Positions 53,657 to 63,924 of a DNA stretch of 64,000 bases are shown piece by piece. Where the stretch lies: positions 9,979,868-10,043,867 of the forward strand of contig NW_004624778.1 of assembly GCF_000247695.1 (NCBI RefSeq), written 5' to 3'. Numbering within the stretch: position 1 is the stretch's first letter; every line of letters begins with the position of its first letter. The notes below the pieces were generated by a model. That model saw nothing but the letters and a program-made list of their open reading frames with translations, was not told the origin of the DNA and ran no database searches. This stretch comes from Heterocephalus glaber (lineage: Eukaryota > Chordata > Mammalia > Rodentia > Bathyergidae). The position numbers were made by a program, and so were the translations under genes.

Positions 53657-56360
53657 ACCGTGGTGAGGAGGAGGAAAGATAGGATTCCAAAGGTGGGTGG
53701 AGGAGCATACACCAAGAGACCAGGTATGAGTGCTATGTGCATAGCAGGTGTCTGGAGTGTCTCTTAGAGCTGTGGATGCCCCAGTAGGAGAAACCCTGAT
53801 TCCTGGTGCCTGCTGGACATGAGCCTGATACAGGTGACAACCACTGGCCAGAAGTGCTGGGCTATGTCCCATGAAGCATGGGATTGGATAGTTAGGACTT
53901 GAGGAGAGGCCAGGACAGGTTTGACAGAGAGGTGGGATAGCACTGGGTTGAAACTGTGGGGTTGGGACATCTCAACTTGGCAGGCAGGGTCTGGTGCTGG
54001 TAAGTCATGATTGGAGCAAGACCCCCCTCTTCAGTCCCCAGGAGCTCTATGAAGACAAGTGTACACGAGAGGCCAAATTCCCAATTCCTGAGGCTCTTCT
54101 CTCCTCTACTCAGTGCTTCTGGGTGGGTGGGTGGGTAGTTAAGGTCTTTCATTCTACTGATTTTGGCTTGGTCCTCTGATCTCCATCTCAGATGAAATGT
54201 GCCACAACATCTGTCACTGTCTAGGACACATGTGTAGGTCAGTGGCTGAAACTTCACTGTGCCAAAGAATCCCTGGGAGCTCCTGTTGAAGGGCAGACTC
54301 TTCAGTACAGCCAAGAGATCCCAATGTGGCAAATTTACCACAGGACCAGGAGTCTGCAGTTGACAAGGTCCCCAGGAGGTCATGAGGAACTGCGTTGTCT
54401 CCTGATTGACAAACTACATTCAGCTGTGGGGAGTTCCTCAGAACACACTATGGATGAGTTCTGGGCCCATTGTCTGGATGAGGGCAGATGAGTCTTTTGG
54501 GAAAAGGATAAGCTCAAGGTCACACAGGCAGTAGGGCTGGGATTGGGATGAGAGATTGGAGTCCTGATACCTGGGGAAGTGCTCAGAGGCAGCTGGGTGG
54601 AAGGGATCAGCCCCTGCATGGCTATGCATTTACTGGGATCCAAGGGTGCAGGATGCCCTGCTGCTGTCCTCTATCACAAATCCCCTTGCAAACTACAGAA
54701 CGTCCCGGGAATGTGTGCCCTTGAAAACAGTCAAGGGACAAAGGCACCTGACTCTGTGGGAGGTGCCTCTTTGGTCTGGTGTTCTCATGCTGCTGTGGTT
54801 ACTGATGGTGGTGCGCAGAGTCCTAGGGTACTGGGAAAAGGAGGGGGTGGGCTTTGGCAGAAGGAGAAAGTGGAGAGGATGAAAGCAAGGGTCCTCTACC
54901 AGCCCTGGAGGCCATGTCACTGTTGGCTTCCTGTCCTCTTCCTGCTGGAGGACCATCAGGGCCCTTGGAATCAAGCACTGATACTAAGCAAGGAATTTCA
55001 TGTTATAGATGAGGAAGCTGAGAAGCAGAGGGGAAATGACTTTCCCAGGGCACACCCTCTACTTGCAGCAGACTTGGGGATGCACTCAGATTTTCTGCCT
55101 CCTATTTTGTGACCTCAGACTATGAAGCACCAGGATTCTTCCCCCTTCCCTTCCCAGGCTGGCCTTGTTCTCCCTCATCTCTGACAACTTCCCTGGCTTC
55201 CCTCTAACTTCACTTTCTACATTGTGTCTGGCTCTTCACTGTCCTTCAGCACTCACCATCACCTCTGGTCACAAAATCCTGGGAGGATTTTCCTTCAATA
55301 GTGTCAGCTTTCAGCAGCCCTGTCACTGTGCTCCTAATGGCTAAATCCTACTACTCCATCATTTGATGGCCCCTTTGGTCTTCTGTTAGGTTAGAATGAA
55401 TTCCTGGTAAGAGGCTCAGGGTCAATTCTGTGGCAGCATTTACAGCTGTCTCTTCTAGGTTTATTGGGTTTTACCTGGTTAGGTGGATGGGGCAAGGAGT
55501 GGGATATGGGACATGGAAGATGCTGGAGTCAAAGATTGTCCCCCTAGATAGAGTAATGCTGGGGAGACCAGACCTTCCCACGAGGAAGTGAGGGGCATTC
55601 TGAGCCAGGCTAGAAGTCCTCAGGACCTTGAGCCATAAGCTTGGGACGCAGGAACACTGTGACCTACATTGCCAGAGGCCTGCTTGGTCCTGCTTATAGG
55701 CAGAGGCAAGGCCACTCCACTCATTCTATCTGACAGCAAAGTCCTGAGGGCTGGTGGTCTGTGTCTCAGGCATGGCCCAGGGCCCCTTCTGGCCCCTAGT
55801 TTTCTGTGGCCATACCCAACTTGGTTCCAGCCCATGTCAGAGAGCAACACACACACTCTACACCACCCCATTTCTCTCACTATTGACTGGTAAGAACATT
55901 TTTTTCTTTTTATGGAATTTTTCAAAATCTCTAGATGTTATTCAATTAAAAATTAGATTTCATGTATTTAAGTTCTGCTGTGACTTCATCCCATTCTGGA
56001 GAGGCAGTGACTTGCCCATGGTCACCCTGATGCTCAGGGCCCGGCTGTGCCCAGACCACACTCAGGTCAGAGGACATAACGACGGAACTGGGCCTCACTC
56101 CATCCTGTGATCGTCCCATGAAGCCATCTTGAACACACTTCAGCCCACTTTGGGGCCACTTGTTAAGTGACTATGTGCAAAGCCTCTAGTCAGCCTTATG
56201 AGGTTTAAGTTCCTTCACTGAGAATCTGGGGTTCTGGGAACTGAGAGGTGAAAAGCCCTCATAAGTGTCTCTATCTGTTGTCCCCAAACAGGGCAGGAAG
56301 TCATATCTGCTGATGAAATACAGGATGCGCCATTAAATTTTATTTTCAGACAACAGATGA
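53657..56360. other. Intron, no gene seen
   Basis: Contains three reverse-orientation MIR traces at about 54440-54570, 54980-55115 and 55970-56060, and a (GGGT)n run at 54121-54137. The 177-codon frame at 54579-55112 runs through MIR sequence and is not protein-like. Confidence 0.45.
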
Positions 56361-56361
56361 G

Positions 56362-56385
56362 GTGTGTGTGTGTGTGTGTGTGTGT
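56362..56385. repeat. (GT)n microsatellite
   Basis: About 12 GT units. Confidence 0.95.
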
Positions 56386-56418
56386 TTGTACAAAGTATGT
56401 CCCAGCTATTACAAGGCA

Positions 56419-56505
56419 CTTTTTTTTTTTGGTACTGGGGATTGAACTGGGGACCTTGCGCTTGCGAGGCAGGTGGTGGAACCACTGAGCCAAATCCCCA
56501 GCCTC
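56419..56505 (-). mobile_element. ID-like SINE, young copy
   Basis: T11, then 'ggtactggggattgaactggggacc...ccactgagccaaatccccagcc', the reverse of the ID-like monomer. TACAAGGCA flanks it at 56410-56418 and 56506-56514. Confidence 0.9.
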
Positions 56506-56560
56506 TACAAGGCATTTTTTTTATACTGAAAATGTTTTGTTGCTTATGTAAAATTCCAAC

Positions 56561-56575
56561 TTAACTGGACATCTT
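56561..56575. repeat. Left target-site duplication of the LINE-1 insertion
   Basis: TTAACTGGACATCTT, directly followed by the T tract of the insert. The identical 15-mer is at 58501-58515. Confidence 0.9.
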
Positions 56576-56904
56576 TTTTTTAATGTATAACTTTATTATC
56601 ATTTACTAAACACACACATATACAAAAATTAAAATTATTCAAAGAAAAGCAATGCAAGGGAAAAAACTATAATAATATTCAAATATAATAGAACTCAACC
56701 AAAGCAAAACTGAAAAGTACTTAAACATTTTTCCGTATAATTTAAAAAAATGTTTCAAGCATTAACAAGACATCAGAAGATGTGATTTGTTTTAGAAAGA
56801 TTTTCAAAACTAATATTGAACAAATAGTGGCCTGGAGAAAAAATTCTAATTAATTAGTAGACTCCACATAGGTCAAATTTTTTTAAAATTTAAATTTCAA
56901 TACT

Positions 56905-57245
56905 GTCATATGACATGTGATGGAAATATAATCTGAGAAATATGATATTAGGCAATTTTATCCGTGTGTATCGCAAAGTACCACACAGAGTGCCAACTTC
57001 TAAATGCAAACTGAAAAGGTATACATCAATCATCTGTGATGGCCCCTTGATATTATCCAAATATGCAGTTAAACACAAGATACATGAGGCTACCACTGGC
57101 ATAGCAGCACACTGTTTTACAGTAAACTCTTTTATATAAGTAGGATTATGCTCTAAATTATGAAAATCCCAGCATGTTATAATAAGTACCTAAAACAGTA
57201 ACAGTCATTTATCACACTATCAAGTACTGTGTACTGTACATAGTT
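56905..57245 (+). mobile_element. Tigger-like DNA transposon fragment inside the LINE-1 insertion
   Basis: The order 'gacatgtgatggaaatataatctgagaaatatgatattaggcaatttt' resembles the Tigger terminus 'acgacggggatacgttctgagaaatgcgtcgttaggcgatttcg'. Later 'cacactgttttacagtaaactcttttatataagtagga' and 'cagtcatttatcacactatcaagtactgtgtactgtacatagttgtatgtg' match the same family. It lies between the 15-bp duplications, so it seems to have been carried in with the LINE-1. Confidence 0.6.
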
Positions 57246-57664
57246 GTATGTGCTTCTTCTGGAAACACACCCTTCTCTCCTTTGATCTCAGTGACTCTTC
57301 CTTCCCAACCCACTGATGAGCTCCAGCCTAGTCTCTATCTACATCTCTTCCTATAGTTTTAAACACAATCTATATGTGGATTCTTTCCAGATTCCAGCCT
57401 GTAACCTGATCTCTCTCCTTCCCCTTCTGCCACCTCTACCTACCCCTTTGAACCTTTTCTTCATATTTCAAATTATCAATTATTTGTTTTAATCATTTTA
57501 ACCCTTAATTACACTTTTAGTTTCTCACACTAGAGAAACTATTTGATATTTACACATGTGTGTCCTATTTATTTCACTTAAGAGGATGGCCTCAATATTC
57601 ATCCATTTAGTTATAAATGTCTTTAGTTTTTCTATCTTTATGGCTGAGTAGTACTCCATTTTAT

Positions 57665-58375
57665 AAAAAACCCACATCTTTAGACCCATACCTATCACCA
57701 TGGACTAAACTGAGATTCAAGTGGATTAAAGATTTAAATATTAAGACAGAAACATTAAATTTGCTGGAAGATAAGTTAGGTAGAGCTCTTGAAGACATTA
57801 GCATAGGAAAAGACTTTATGAACAAAACCTCAACAGCACGGGAACTAGCACAAAGAATCAATAACTGGGATCTCATCTTATTAAAAAGCTCCTGCATTGC
57901 AAGAGAAACCACCAACAGAGCTAAGACACAACTGACAATGTGGGGAAAACTTTTTAGCATCTGTACCTTAGACAAAGGACTACTATCTAGAATATATGAG
58001 GAACTGAAAAAAATCAGACACCCCCAAATTCAAAGACCCAATGGGCATCCGAAATGAACAGACATTTCTCAGACAAAGAAGTAAAAGCAGAAAATAAATA
58101 TATGAAAAAATGTTCAACATCACTGGTTATTCAAGAGATGCAGATGAAAACAACACTGAGATTCCACCTCACTCCAGAAAGAATGGCTGCTATCATGAAG
58201 TCAACCAACAACAAATGCTGGTGGGGGTGTGGGGAGAAAGGAACCCTTCTCCATTGTTGGTGGGAGTGCAGACTGGTGCAGCCACTGTGGAAATCAGTAT
58301 GAAGATACCTCAAAGAACTAGGGCTGGAAGTCCCATTTGACCCAGCAATTCCCCTGCTGGGTATCTTCTGAAAAG
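57665..58375 (+). pseudogene. LINE-1 ORF2 C-terminal remnant (broken)
   Basis: Conceptual translation resembles the C-terminal part of L1 ORF2, including the motifs KWIKDLN, DKGLLSRIYEELKK, MKKCSTSL and [21 protein letters not shown] (the Cys-rich end). The frame changes near 58040-58055 and a stop interrupts it at about 58300. The endonuclease and reverse-transcriptase core lie upstream in a full element and are absent, so it is a dead fragment. Confidence 0.85.
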
Positions 58376-58500
58376 AATTAAAAGAATCATACCACAGTGA
58401 TATATGTGCACCCATGTTTATAGCGACACCGTTTGTAATAGCTAAAGCTTGGAAACAGCCCAAGTGCCCATCAACTGGAGACTGGATAAAGAAGATGTGG

Positions 58501-58515
58501 TTAACTGGACATCTT
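58501..58515. repeat. Right target-site duplication of the LINE-1 insertion
   Basis: TTAACTGGACATCTT, followed by ATTTATTT. The implied nick TCTT|AT resembles the L1 endonuclease preference TTTT|AA. Confidence 0.9.
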
Positions 58516-58582
58516 ATTTATTTGATAAATGCAATTTATTTACTAAAGTTGCCTCTCAAGCTGTATAGAATGTATGTATTCT

Positions 58583-58710
58583 GGGCCAGGGATTTACCTC
58601 AGTGGTGCTGCGCCTGCCTTGCAAGTGCAAGGTCCTGAGCTCGATCCCTGTCCTGCCTTGCAAGTGCAAGGTCCTGAGCTCGATCCCTGTTACAAAAAAA
58701 AAAAAAAAAA
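58583..58710 (+). mobile_element. ID-like SINE with internal 39-bp duplication
   Basis: The A box is present once ('gatttacctcagtgg'). A 39-bp segment starting CCTGCCTTGCAAGTGCAAGG and containing the B box ('gagctcgatcc') occurs twice, perfectly, at 58613-58651 and 58652-58690, before the A17 tail. TATGTATTCT flanks the element (58573-58582, 58714-58723). Confidence 0.9.
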
Positions 58711-58723
58711 GAATATGTATTCT

Positions 58724-59346
58724 CTTGCTAAGGGACATCTCTGCTGGTCTTTGAAGACTGATGTCAGTGCCTCTATGCCCTGAATCCTCTTGGGGCTCAG
58801 GGTGTAGGCAATGCCTCCTCTGATCTCCATGCCATGGGTTTCATTGATGATTTTAGCATTGTCTTAGCCTTGCTGGATCAAGTCCCATGACTCCTTCCCT
58901 CCTTCTAGGCTGACACCAGCCAACCCTTATTTGGCCACTGACCTAAGAGTAGCATCTCTTACCCAAACCACACAGCTCATTTCTATCCACAAACATTTCG
59001 TAACAGTTGTCTTCAACTTTCTGATTAATTCATTTCAACGAGTATCTATTGAAGTCTCCCTTATGCTGTGTGCTAGACTACTGGTGAAATCAGATCCACT
59101 GAACACTGGTATACATCTGCCAACCTAAGTGGCCTACCTCATCTCCAAGGGTTACACTTTAGGGAGCTCTACGGGCCCCAATGATGATTGGTCCTCTCCT
59201 CCTCCACTTTCCCTTTTTAAGTAATTATGAACCATTTAAAAATTCATTACAAATTTGTCAAGATGTTTCATATTCTCATGAAAAGTTCTGGATTCCACCC
59301 TTTTTTCCTTTATAGGAAAATTTAAATACAATTTATGGTCTGCAAA
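58724..59346. other. Intron, no gene seen
   Basis: Unique-looking with no recognisable exon. Confidence 0.45.
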
Positions 59347-59361
59347 CCCTTGGCTACAATT

Positions 59362-59457
59362 TTTTTTTTGGTACCAGGGATCGAACTCAGGTCCTTGCAC
59401 TTGAGAGGCAGGTGGCAGAACCACTGATCTAAGTCCCCACCCACCCCCACCCCCCGG
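59362..59457 (-). mobile_element. ID-like SINE, young copy
   Basis: T tract, 'ggtaccagggatcgaactcaggtcc...ccactgatctaagtcccc', then a C-rich run (59436-59456) at its 5' end. A perfect 15-bp duplication (CCCTTGGCTACAATT) flanks it at 59347-59361 and 59458-59472. Confidence 0.9.
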
Positions 59458-59689
59458 CCCTTGGCTACAATTCTTGATTCCTCAAAAATTGCTCAGTGGT
59501 TCTAGGGTCACACCTGCAACTTCTTTCCCGGAGCTGGACTACAGTTTAACATCATTGGACAGTGTGGGTGCTGCTAATGTGCTCCCTGGCTCTCTTCTTT
59601 TAACTTAATCTTATGCATTCTTGCTAAGTTATTTTGAGGGATGTAGGGCAAAGGCAGAAGGAAGGGTGACAGAAATGTGCTAACAGGTG

Positions 59690-59890
59690 TAATGCACTTG
59701 TTCTGTGGCAGACACACAAGGTATTCAGAATTCATTGTATCATCTCATTCTCCTAGAGCTCAATATAGTAGAGATTATTCGTCCTGTTTTAGAGTGGGAG
59801 AAACTGAGGCTGAGAGAATTCAGAGACGTGAGGCAAACTGCTCAAAGTTACACAGCTGCTATGGCAATGTGATAGAAGCAAAATTCAGTC
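59690..59890 (-). repeat. MIR SINE
   Basis: 'gtattcagaattcattgtatcatctcattctcc', 'gagtgggagaaactgaggctgagagaattcagag' and 'aaagttacacagctgctatgg' are MIR in reverse. Confidence 0.75.
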
Positions 59891-62085
59891 AGATCTGTTT
59901 TGGCTCAAAAGCTTCTAATTGTTTCTCTGTACCAGAGAGCTGAGCTTAACTTTACCCAAATACGATGTGGCAGCCCTGCCTTAGCCTTTTGGTAAGGCTC
60001 ATCTTATAACTCCTTTTATGTAAGAACTGATTCCTAAAATGATAGCTTATTATTTTTGAATATGTTTGTTGTGTACAGTTGGCAGACCAGGGTGTTTCTC
60101 TCTGGGACATAGAGAGGTCGAGTGATCTGTCGATTATCCTATACCAGGATTTTTAGCCCAGGGGTGGATCAGTGATTCAGTAGCTCTAAGGGCTTCCCAG
60201 AAATAGTAGGAGGTATGGGAGGTGCTGTGGCCAAGGAGATATCCCTGCAGCTGTTAGGAGCCAGGGAAGCTCTGCCATGCCCAGGGCTGGCACTTGGAAG
60301 GTAGCTGAGTGTGTGTGATATTGTGACAATGAGGGTCATAACCATAGCCACGGCAGAAGGACGGAGAAGTTGGTGGAGGAGATTGCAGGAGTGGTAGAAA
60401 CAACAGAAGCAGGTGAAGGGTGGATAGAAATGGTGAAGGAGAAAAACAAAATCGAAGACACTAGAAAGGGTCCAGAGTCCTGACCTAGGTTCCTGGCTCC
60501 ACATGAGCTCCATATACCCTAAGGAGTAAGACAGGGAGGTGATGGTGGGTGAGAGGTTTGCTTTGAATGTGCATGTGGGACAGCCAAGCAAAGAATTTAG
60601 GGTCTGGAATTGGTAAGAGAGTTTTGGGAACTCTTGCCATGGGGAAACCTTTTCCTGAGGGTCCTGGCATCCAGAGCTCCTGCACAAGCCTTTCTGCAGT
60701 ATCCATGTTCCCTGCTTCCCACTCAGACTGTGATTCTGCCTGGTGTGTGCACATGTGTACACTCTTAACAGCATCCTCACACATGCCACACATGGCCCTC
60801 ATACACAGACTCACACACACACCCCTGCATGTATTCACACCTTCATGTATCCGTGCACACCCTCCCCATACACATGTGCATGCACCCACATTCATCTGGT
60901 CTTGTATCCACTCCTGCACTCCCCATCCTCACATTATATGCTTGTACATTCACACACTCACTCAAACACACTGATAGATGCCTTGCACACACATGCATCC
61001 TTACTCATCACACACTCCCGCTCCTGATCAGCTCTTGCTGAGTAAAGTCAGCCTTTCTTGACCTCCCCAGAGAGGGGCTGCTGCCTGGAAGCTGTGGCAC
61101 AGCAACAGCCAGGTGGCCCACACTGGAGATGACCCCAGCCCCTCACTGCCATTCAGTCTTTGGCACAGGCTGGGCCTGACGGGCTGCAGTGAACCTCTAA
61201 AAGACTCAAAGCCCTTCTGTTCCTAATTCCAGACCACTAGGAACCACAAGACCAGATGGCCTTGGAGTGGGACAAATGTCAGGACTGGACAAACCCCAAG
61301 AGTGCCCTTTATCTGGTTCGTTGAAGACTGAGGCTCAGAGAGAGAGCCTGACTTGCTCCAGATCTCCTGCCAGGGCTGGTGGCTGGGAACTAGAGCACTG
61401 GATGCCTGTGCCTGGAGCAGAAAGCCTCGGTGTGCCTTGGCTGAAAGCTGGACCGCAGAGAATCTGATGTGGAATCTCTCCCCTCCTACCCAGAATCTTG
61501 ACCCTGATGGGGACTCACAAAAATAAAGGGGGAAAGGGTGGCTGTCTCTCCTGACATCACTCGTGTCATATCTCCAAGCAGCCTAGATTCCTGTAAGGAT
61601 GACTATTTATGGAACTCTTATTTAAGAGGTATCTAAAACCTTTCTTGAACTTGACTTTTGCCCCTGCTGCTGTCTTCTCTTGGGGGGAAATGAGTACTAT
61701 AAATTGCATCTACCACATAAAGTTATATTTCCTTTCATTTGCTTTGAGTTCTCATGTTTGAGATCTCTCTGAGGTCCTGGGATCAGCAGTTGGGGGTCCT
61801 GCCTTCCTTTCTGGGGCTGCTGCGTTCTCCTCCTCATAGAGTGGGACGCCTGAGAGTCCAGCTTCTAAAACTGTCAATCATCTGGAAGAGCCACATTTCT
61901 TTGTCTAAACCGGACTCCAGACCGCCCAAATGTGGCTGCGAATGGTTGGCATGGGGTTGACTTTCTCTCACTTGTTATAGTATTCGCTTGCTCTCTCTCA
62001 GATTCTTGCTCTTTCTCTTTCTGATTGGTTCTTGTTGTTGTAATATGGCTTTATTTCTCCCTCTATTATAAAATCTTGGAACAAG
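59891..62085. other. Intron, no gene seen
   Basis: Contains a CA-rich low-complexity region (60765-61010) and a reverse MIR trace (61320-61400). The block at 61590-61760, with CTATTTATGG (MEF2-like) and a nearby TGACATCA (61551-61558, CRE-like), is a weak regulatory candidate. The 206-codon frame at 60169-60789 (- strand) overlaps other frames and shows no family similarity. Confidence 0.4.
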
Positions 62086-62097
62086 AAATTTGAAAAA

Positions 62098-62153
62098 GGG
62101 CTGGGGATTTAGATCAGTGGTTCCGCTGCCTGCCTCGCAAGCACAAGGACCTG
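62098..62153 (+). mobile_element. ID-like SINE, 3'-truncated
   Basis: It runs 'gggctggggatttagatcagtggttccgctgcctgcctcgcaagcacaaggacctg' and stops without a B box or A tail. AATTTGAAAAA flanks it on both sides (62087-62097, 62154-62164), though the second copy partly resembles decayed SINE sequence. Confidence 0.75.
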
Positions 62154-62181
62154 AATTTGAAAAATGTAATTTCCAATCTTT

Positions 62182-62266
62182 TTTTTTTTTTTGGTACTTG
62201 GGGATCAAACTTAGGACCTTGCACTTGCCAGGTAGGCATGGTCCCACTGAGCTACATCCCTGACCC
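62182..62266 (-). mobile_element. ID-like SINE, inverted relative to its neighbour
   Basis: 'ggtacttggggatcaaacttaggaccttgcacttgccaggtaggc...ccactgagctacatccctgacc' is the reverse of the ID-like monomer. An imperfect 13-bp repeat (AATTTCCAATCTT / AATTTCAAATCTT) flanks it. Confidence 0.85.
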
Positions 62267-62281
62267 TTAATTTCAAATCTT

Positions 62282-63710
62282 AATCTAAATCATTTCATCC
62301 ACTAGGACATGTTAGCTTGTTAGTGTTCTTCTGTTTAGATTTTCTCCCTAGGCAGAAGAAGTCTTGTTTAGTTTATTGTTTTTTGGCCTTGGAGCCAAAA
62401 TGCAGTGGACATTTCCAGACCCGAGGCTCAGCAGTGGCTTGCACAGGGGGAAAAATGAATCACACCTGATATTCCTGATCAGATTTTAAAATTAAGAGCA
62501 GTGGAGCACTTGCTAGGAGCTAGCACAGGGCTTGAAGCCTGGGGCCTATTGAGTAGCTCCTGCTTGTAAGGAGCTTGCATTCCAGTTGGGGTGACAAGAT
62601 CCACCTGGCTAAAAATGTGGGTGACACCACAGCTATTACATCATACCCAGTGAAGGTGTCGAGGCTGCTGGGGCCCTGGCCTACTGAGAAGCACAGAGGC
62701 AGATGGTGTCTTTAGGACTTAGGGTGGCAGAGCCCCACGGAGATAGTCTGGGAGGCCTTCCTGGGTAGGTGGCAGAGCTGCTGGCTGTGCAGTCTGAGTC
62801 ACAATGGACAGATGGGTGGGTGGGGTGGGCATTTCAGACTTGGGAGACCTTTGGAGGTAGAAAGCACCCGAGTGTTCAGAGGCCCAAATGTAGCTCAGTT
62901 AGGTAGGGGGTGGGCTGGTGTCAGCAGTCACTGCTCAGGTGGGGAGTCTACCCAGGAGTAGGGAATCACAGAAATGGCTGATAAAGCTTCTGTGACTGGG
63001 GCTACTGATTCAGGGGAGTGTGAGCAGGAGACATCTTAGATCTATGTTACAGAGCAGTGAGGCTGCTGTGACGGTGAGGGCATCTGCCTAGGAGCAGGCC
63101 CTGCCTGCCACTTCTGGGCCCCACCTGCCCCCTGCTCAGAGCCAGAGCTGACTTCAGCACACAGAACTGGACTTCCCAGATTCAAATGCCAGGTCTTATC
63201 CATTGAGGTCCCCCACCCAGGGCCACCAAGAACACACCTGCAGGCAAATACATGTAGGTGACTCAGACTGTGCAGTGAGTTAGGGCATACACCTGGGGGA
63301 CCTGTTTGAGCAGCTCCAAGGGGACATTAAGGAGGGCACTCACAGAGTTTGGAGGCTGAACTTAACTAGTACATGCATCATCCTGGTCAGAGTTTAGACC
63401 AGTGTTTGTTGGAGCAGTCAGAAGACAGAAGTTGTATATCTAGACTAATACACCGCTTACAGAATTGCTGTCGGATCACTTTGTCCATGGTCTCATCTTG
63501 GGACACATGGTTGTGAAAAAGCTGGTATTAAAAAAGCTTGTGCTAAAATTTAAAAAAGCTTGTGCTCAGATAGTCTGTGGTGTACATCATGGTTTATCTG
63601 TCTTTCAAGTCATAGCTTAAGTCTTTCTTCAAGCCAAGCTTTGTGTTGCAAGTCTCAGAACCCTACCCATTGCCTGGTTGCCCATAGGGCCATTTTGTGC
63701 TTAAAGTTTG
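62282..63710. other. Intron, no gene seen
   Basis: A fragment of the old 'aaggagcttgcattccagt' repeat type lies at about 62490-62600. A (GGGT)n run lies at 62813-62829, and a short imperfect tandem of AAAAAAGCTTGTGCT lies at 63529-63569. Confidence 0.4.
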
Positions 63711-63714
63711 TCCA

Positions 63715-63870
63715 GGGGCAGGTTACTTGACCTCTCTCACCTTGGTTAAGTGGGGACAGTAACAACAGCTACACCATGGAGTTTTGAGAATGAAACGAAT
63801 TGATGCTTGTGAACCGCAAACAGTGCTTGGAATACAGTCAGTGCAATATAAATGCCATTATTGTAACTAC
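63715..63870 (+). repeat. MIR SINE
   Basis: 'gggcaggttacttgacctctctcaccttggttaagtggggacagtaacaacagctac' through 'gcttgtgaaccgcaaacagtgcttggaatacagtcagtgcaatataaatgccattattg' covers most of MIR. Confidence 0.8.
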
Positions 63871-63924
63871 AGTTTTTTTCGAGCTTGGAAAAGACTATTG
63901 TTGCCTTAAAAAAAGCCATAGTCA

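Larger units (their letters stand above)
56576..58500 (-). mobile_element. LINE-1 insertion with twin-priming (5' inversion) structure
   Basis: The 1,925-bp insert is bounded by identical 15-bp duplications. The left end is a T tract preceded (reading in reverse) by AATAAA, so the element is inserted on the minus strand. From about 57660 leftward the minus strand carries L1 3'UTR, starting with the complement of 'atggctgagtagtactccatt' and including a polypurine block (about 57405-57450 in reverse). From about 57662 to 58500 the plus strand carries the end of L1 ORF2 and the start of its 3' flank, ending exactly at '...ggataaagaagatgtgg'. That end point lies only a few bases before the point where the minus-strand part begins in L1 order. 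An inverted 5' part with neighbouring break points is the signature of twin priming. Confidence 0.85.

Noticed and set aside
54579..55112. 177-codon open frame
   Set aside because: It passes through MIR sequence in reverse orientation, has overlapping frames on the other strand and shows no protein-family features.
57617..58302. Host gene with a domain resembling reverse transcriptase accessory regions
   Set aside because: It is the C-terminal end of LINE-1 ORF2, with a frameshift and a premature stop, inside a retrotransposon insertion.
60169..60789. 206-codon minus-strand frame
   Set aside because: No recognisable domain or family similarity, and it overlaps a 144-codon frame in another register. 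Length alone is not convincing over 61 kb of intron.
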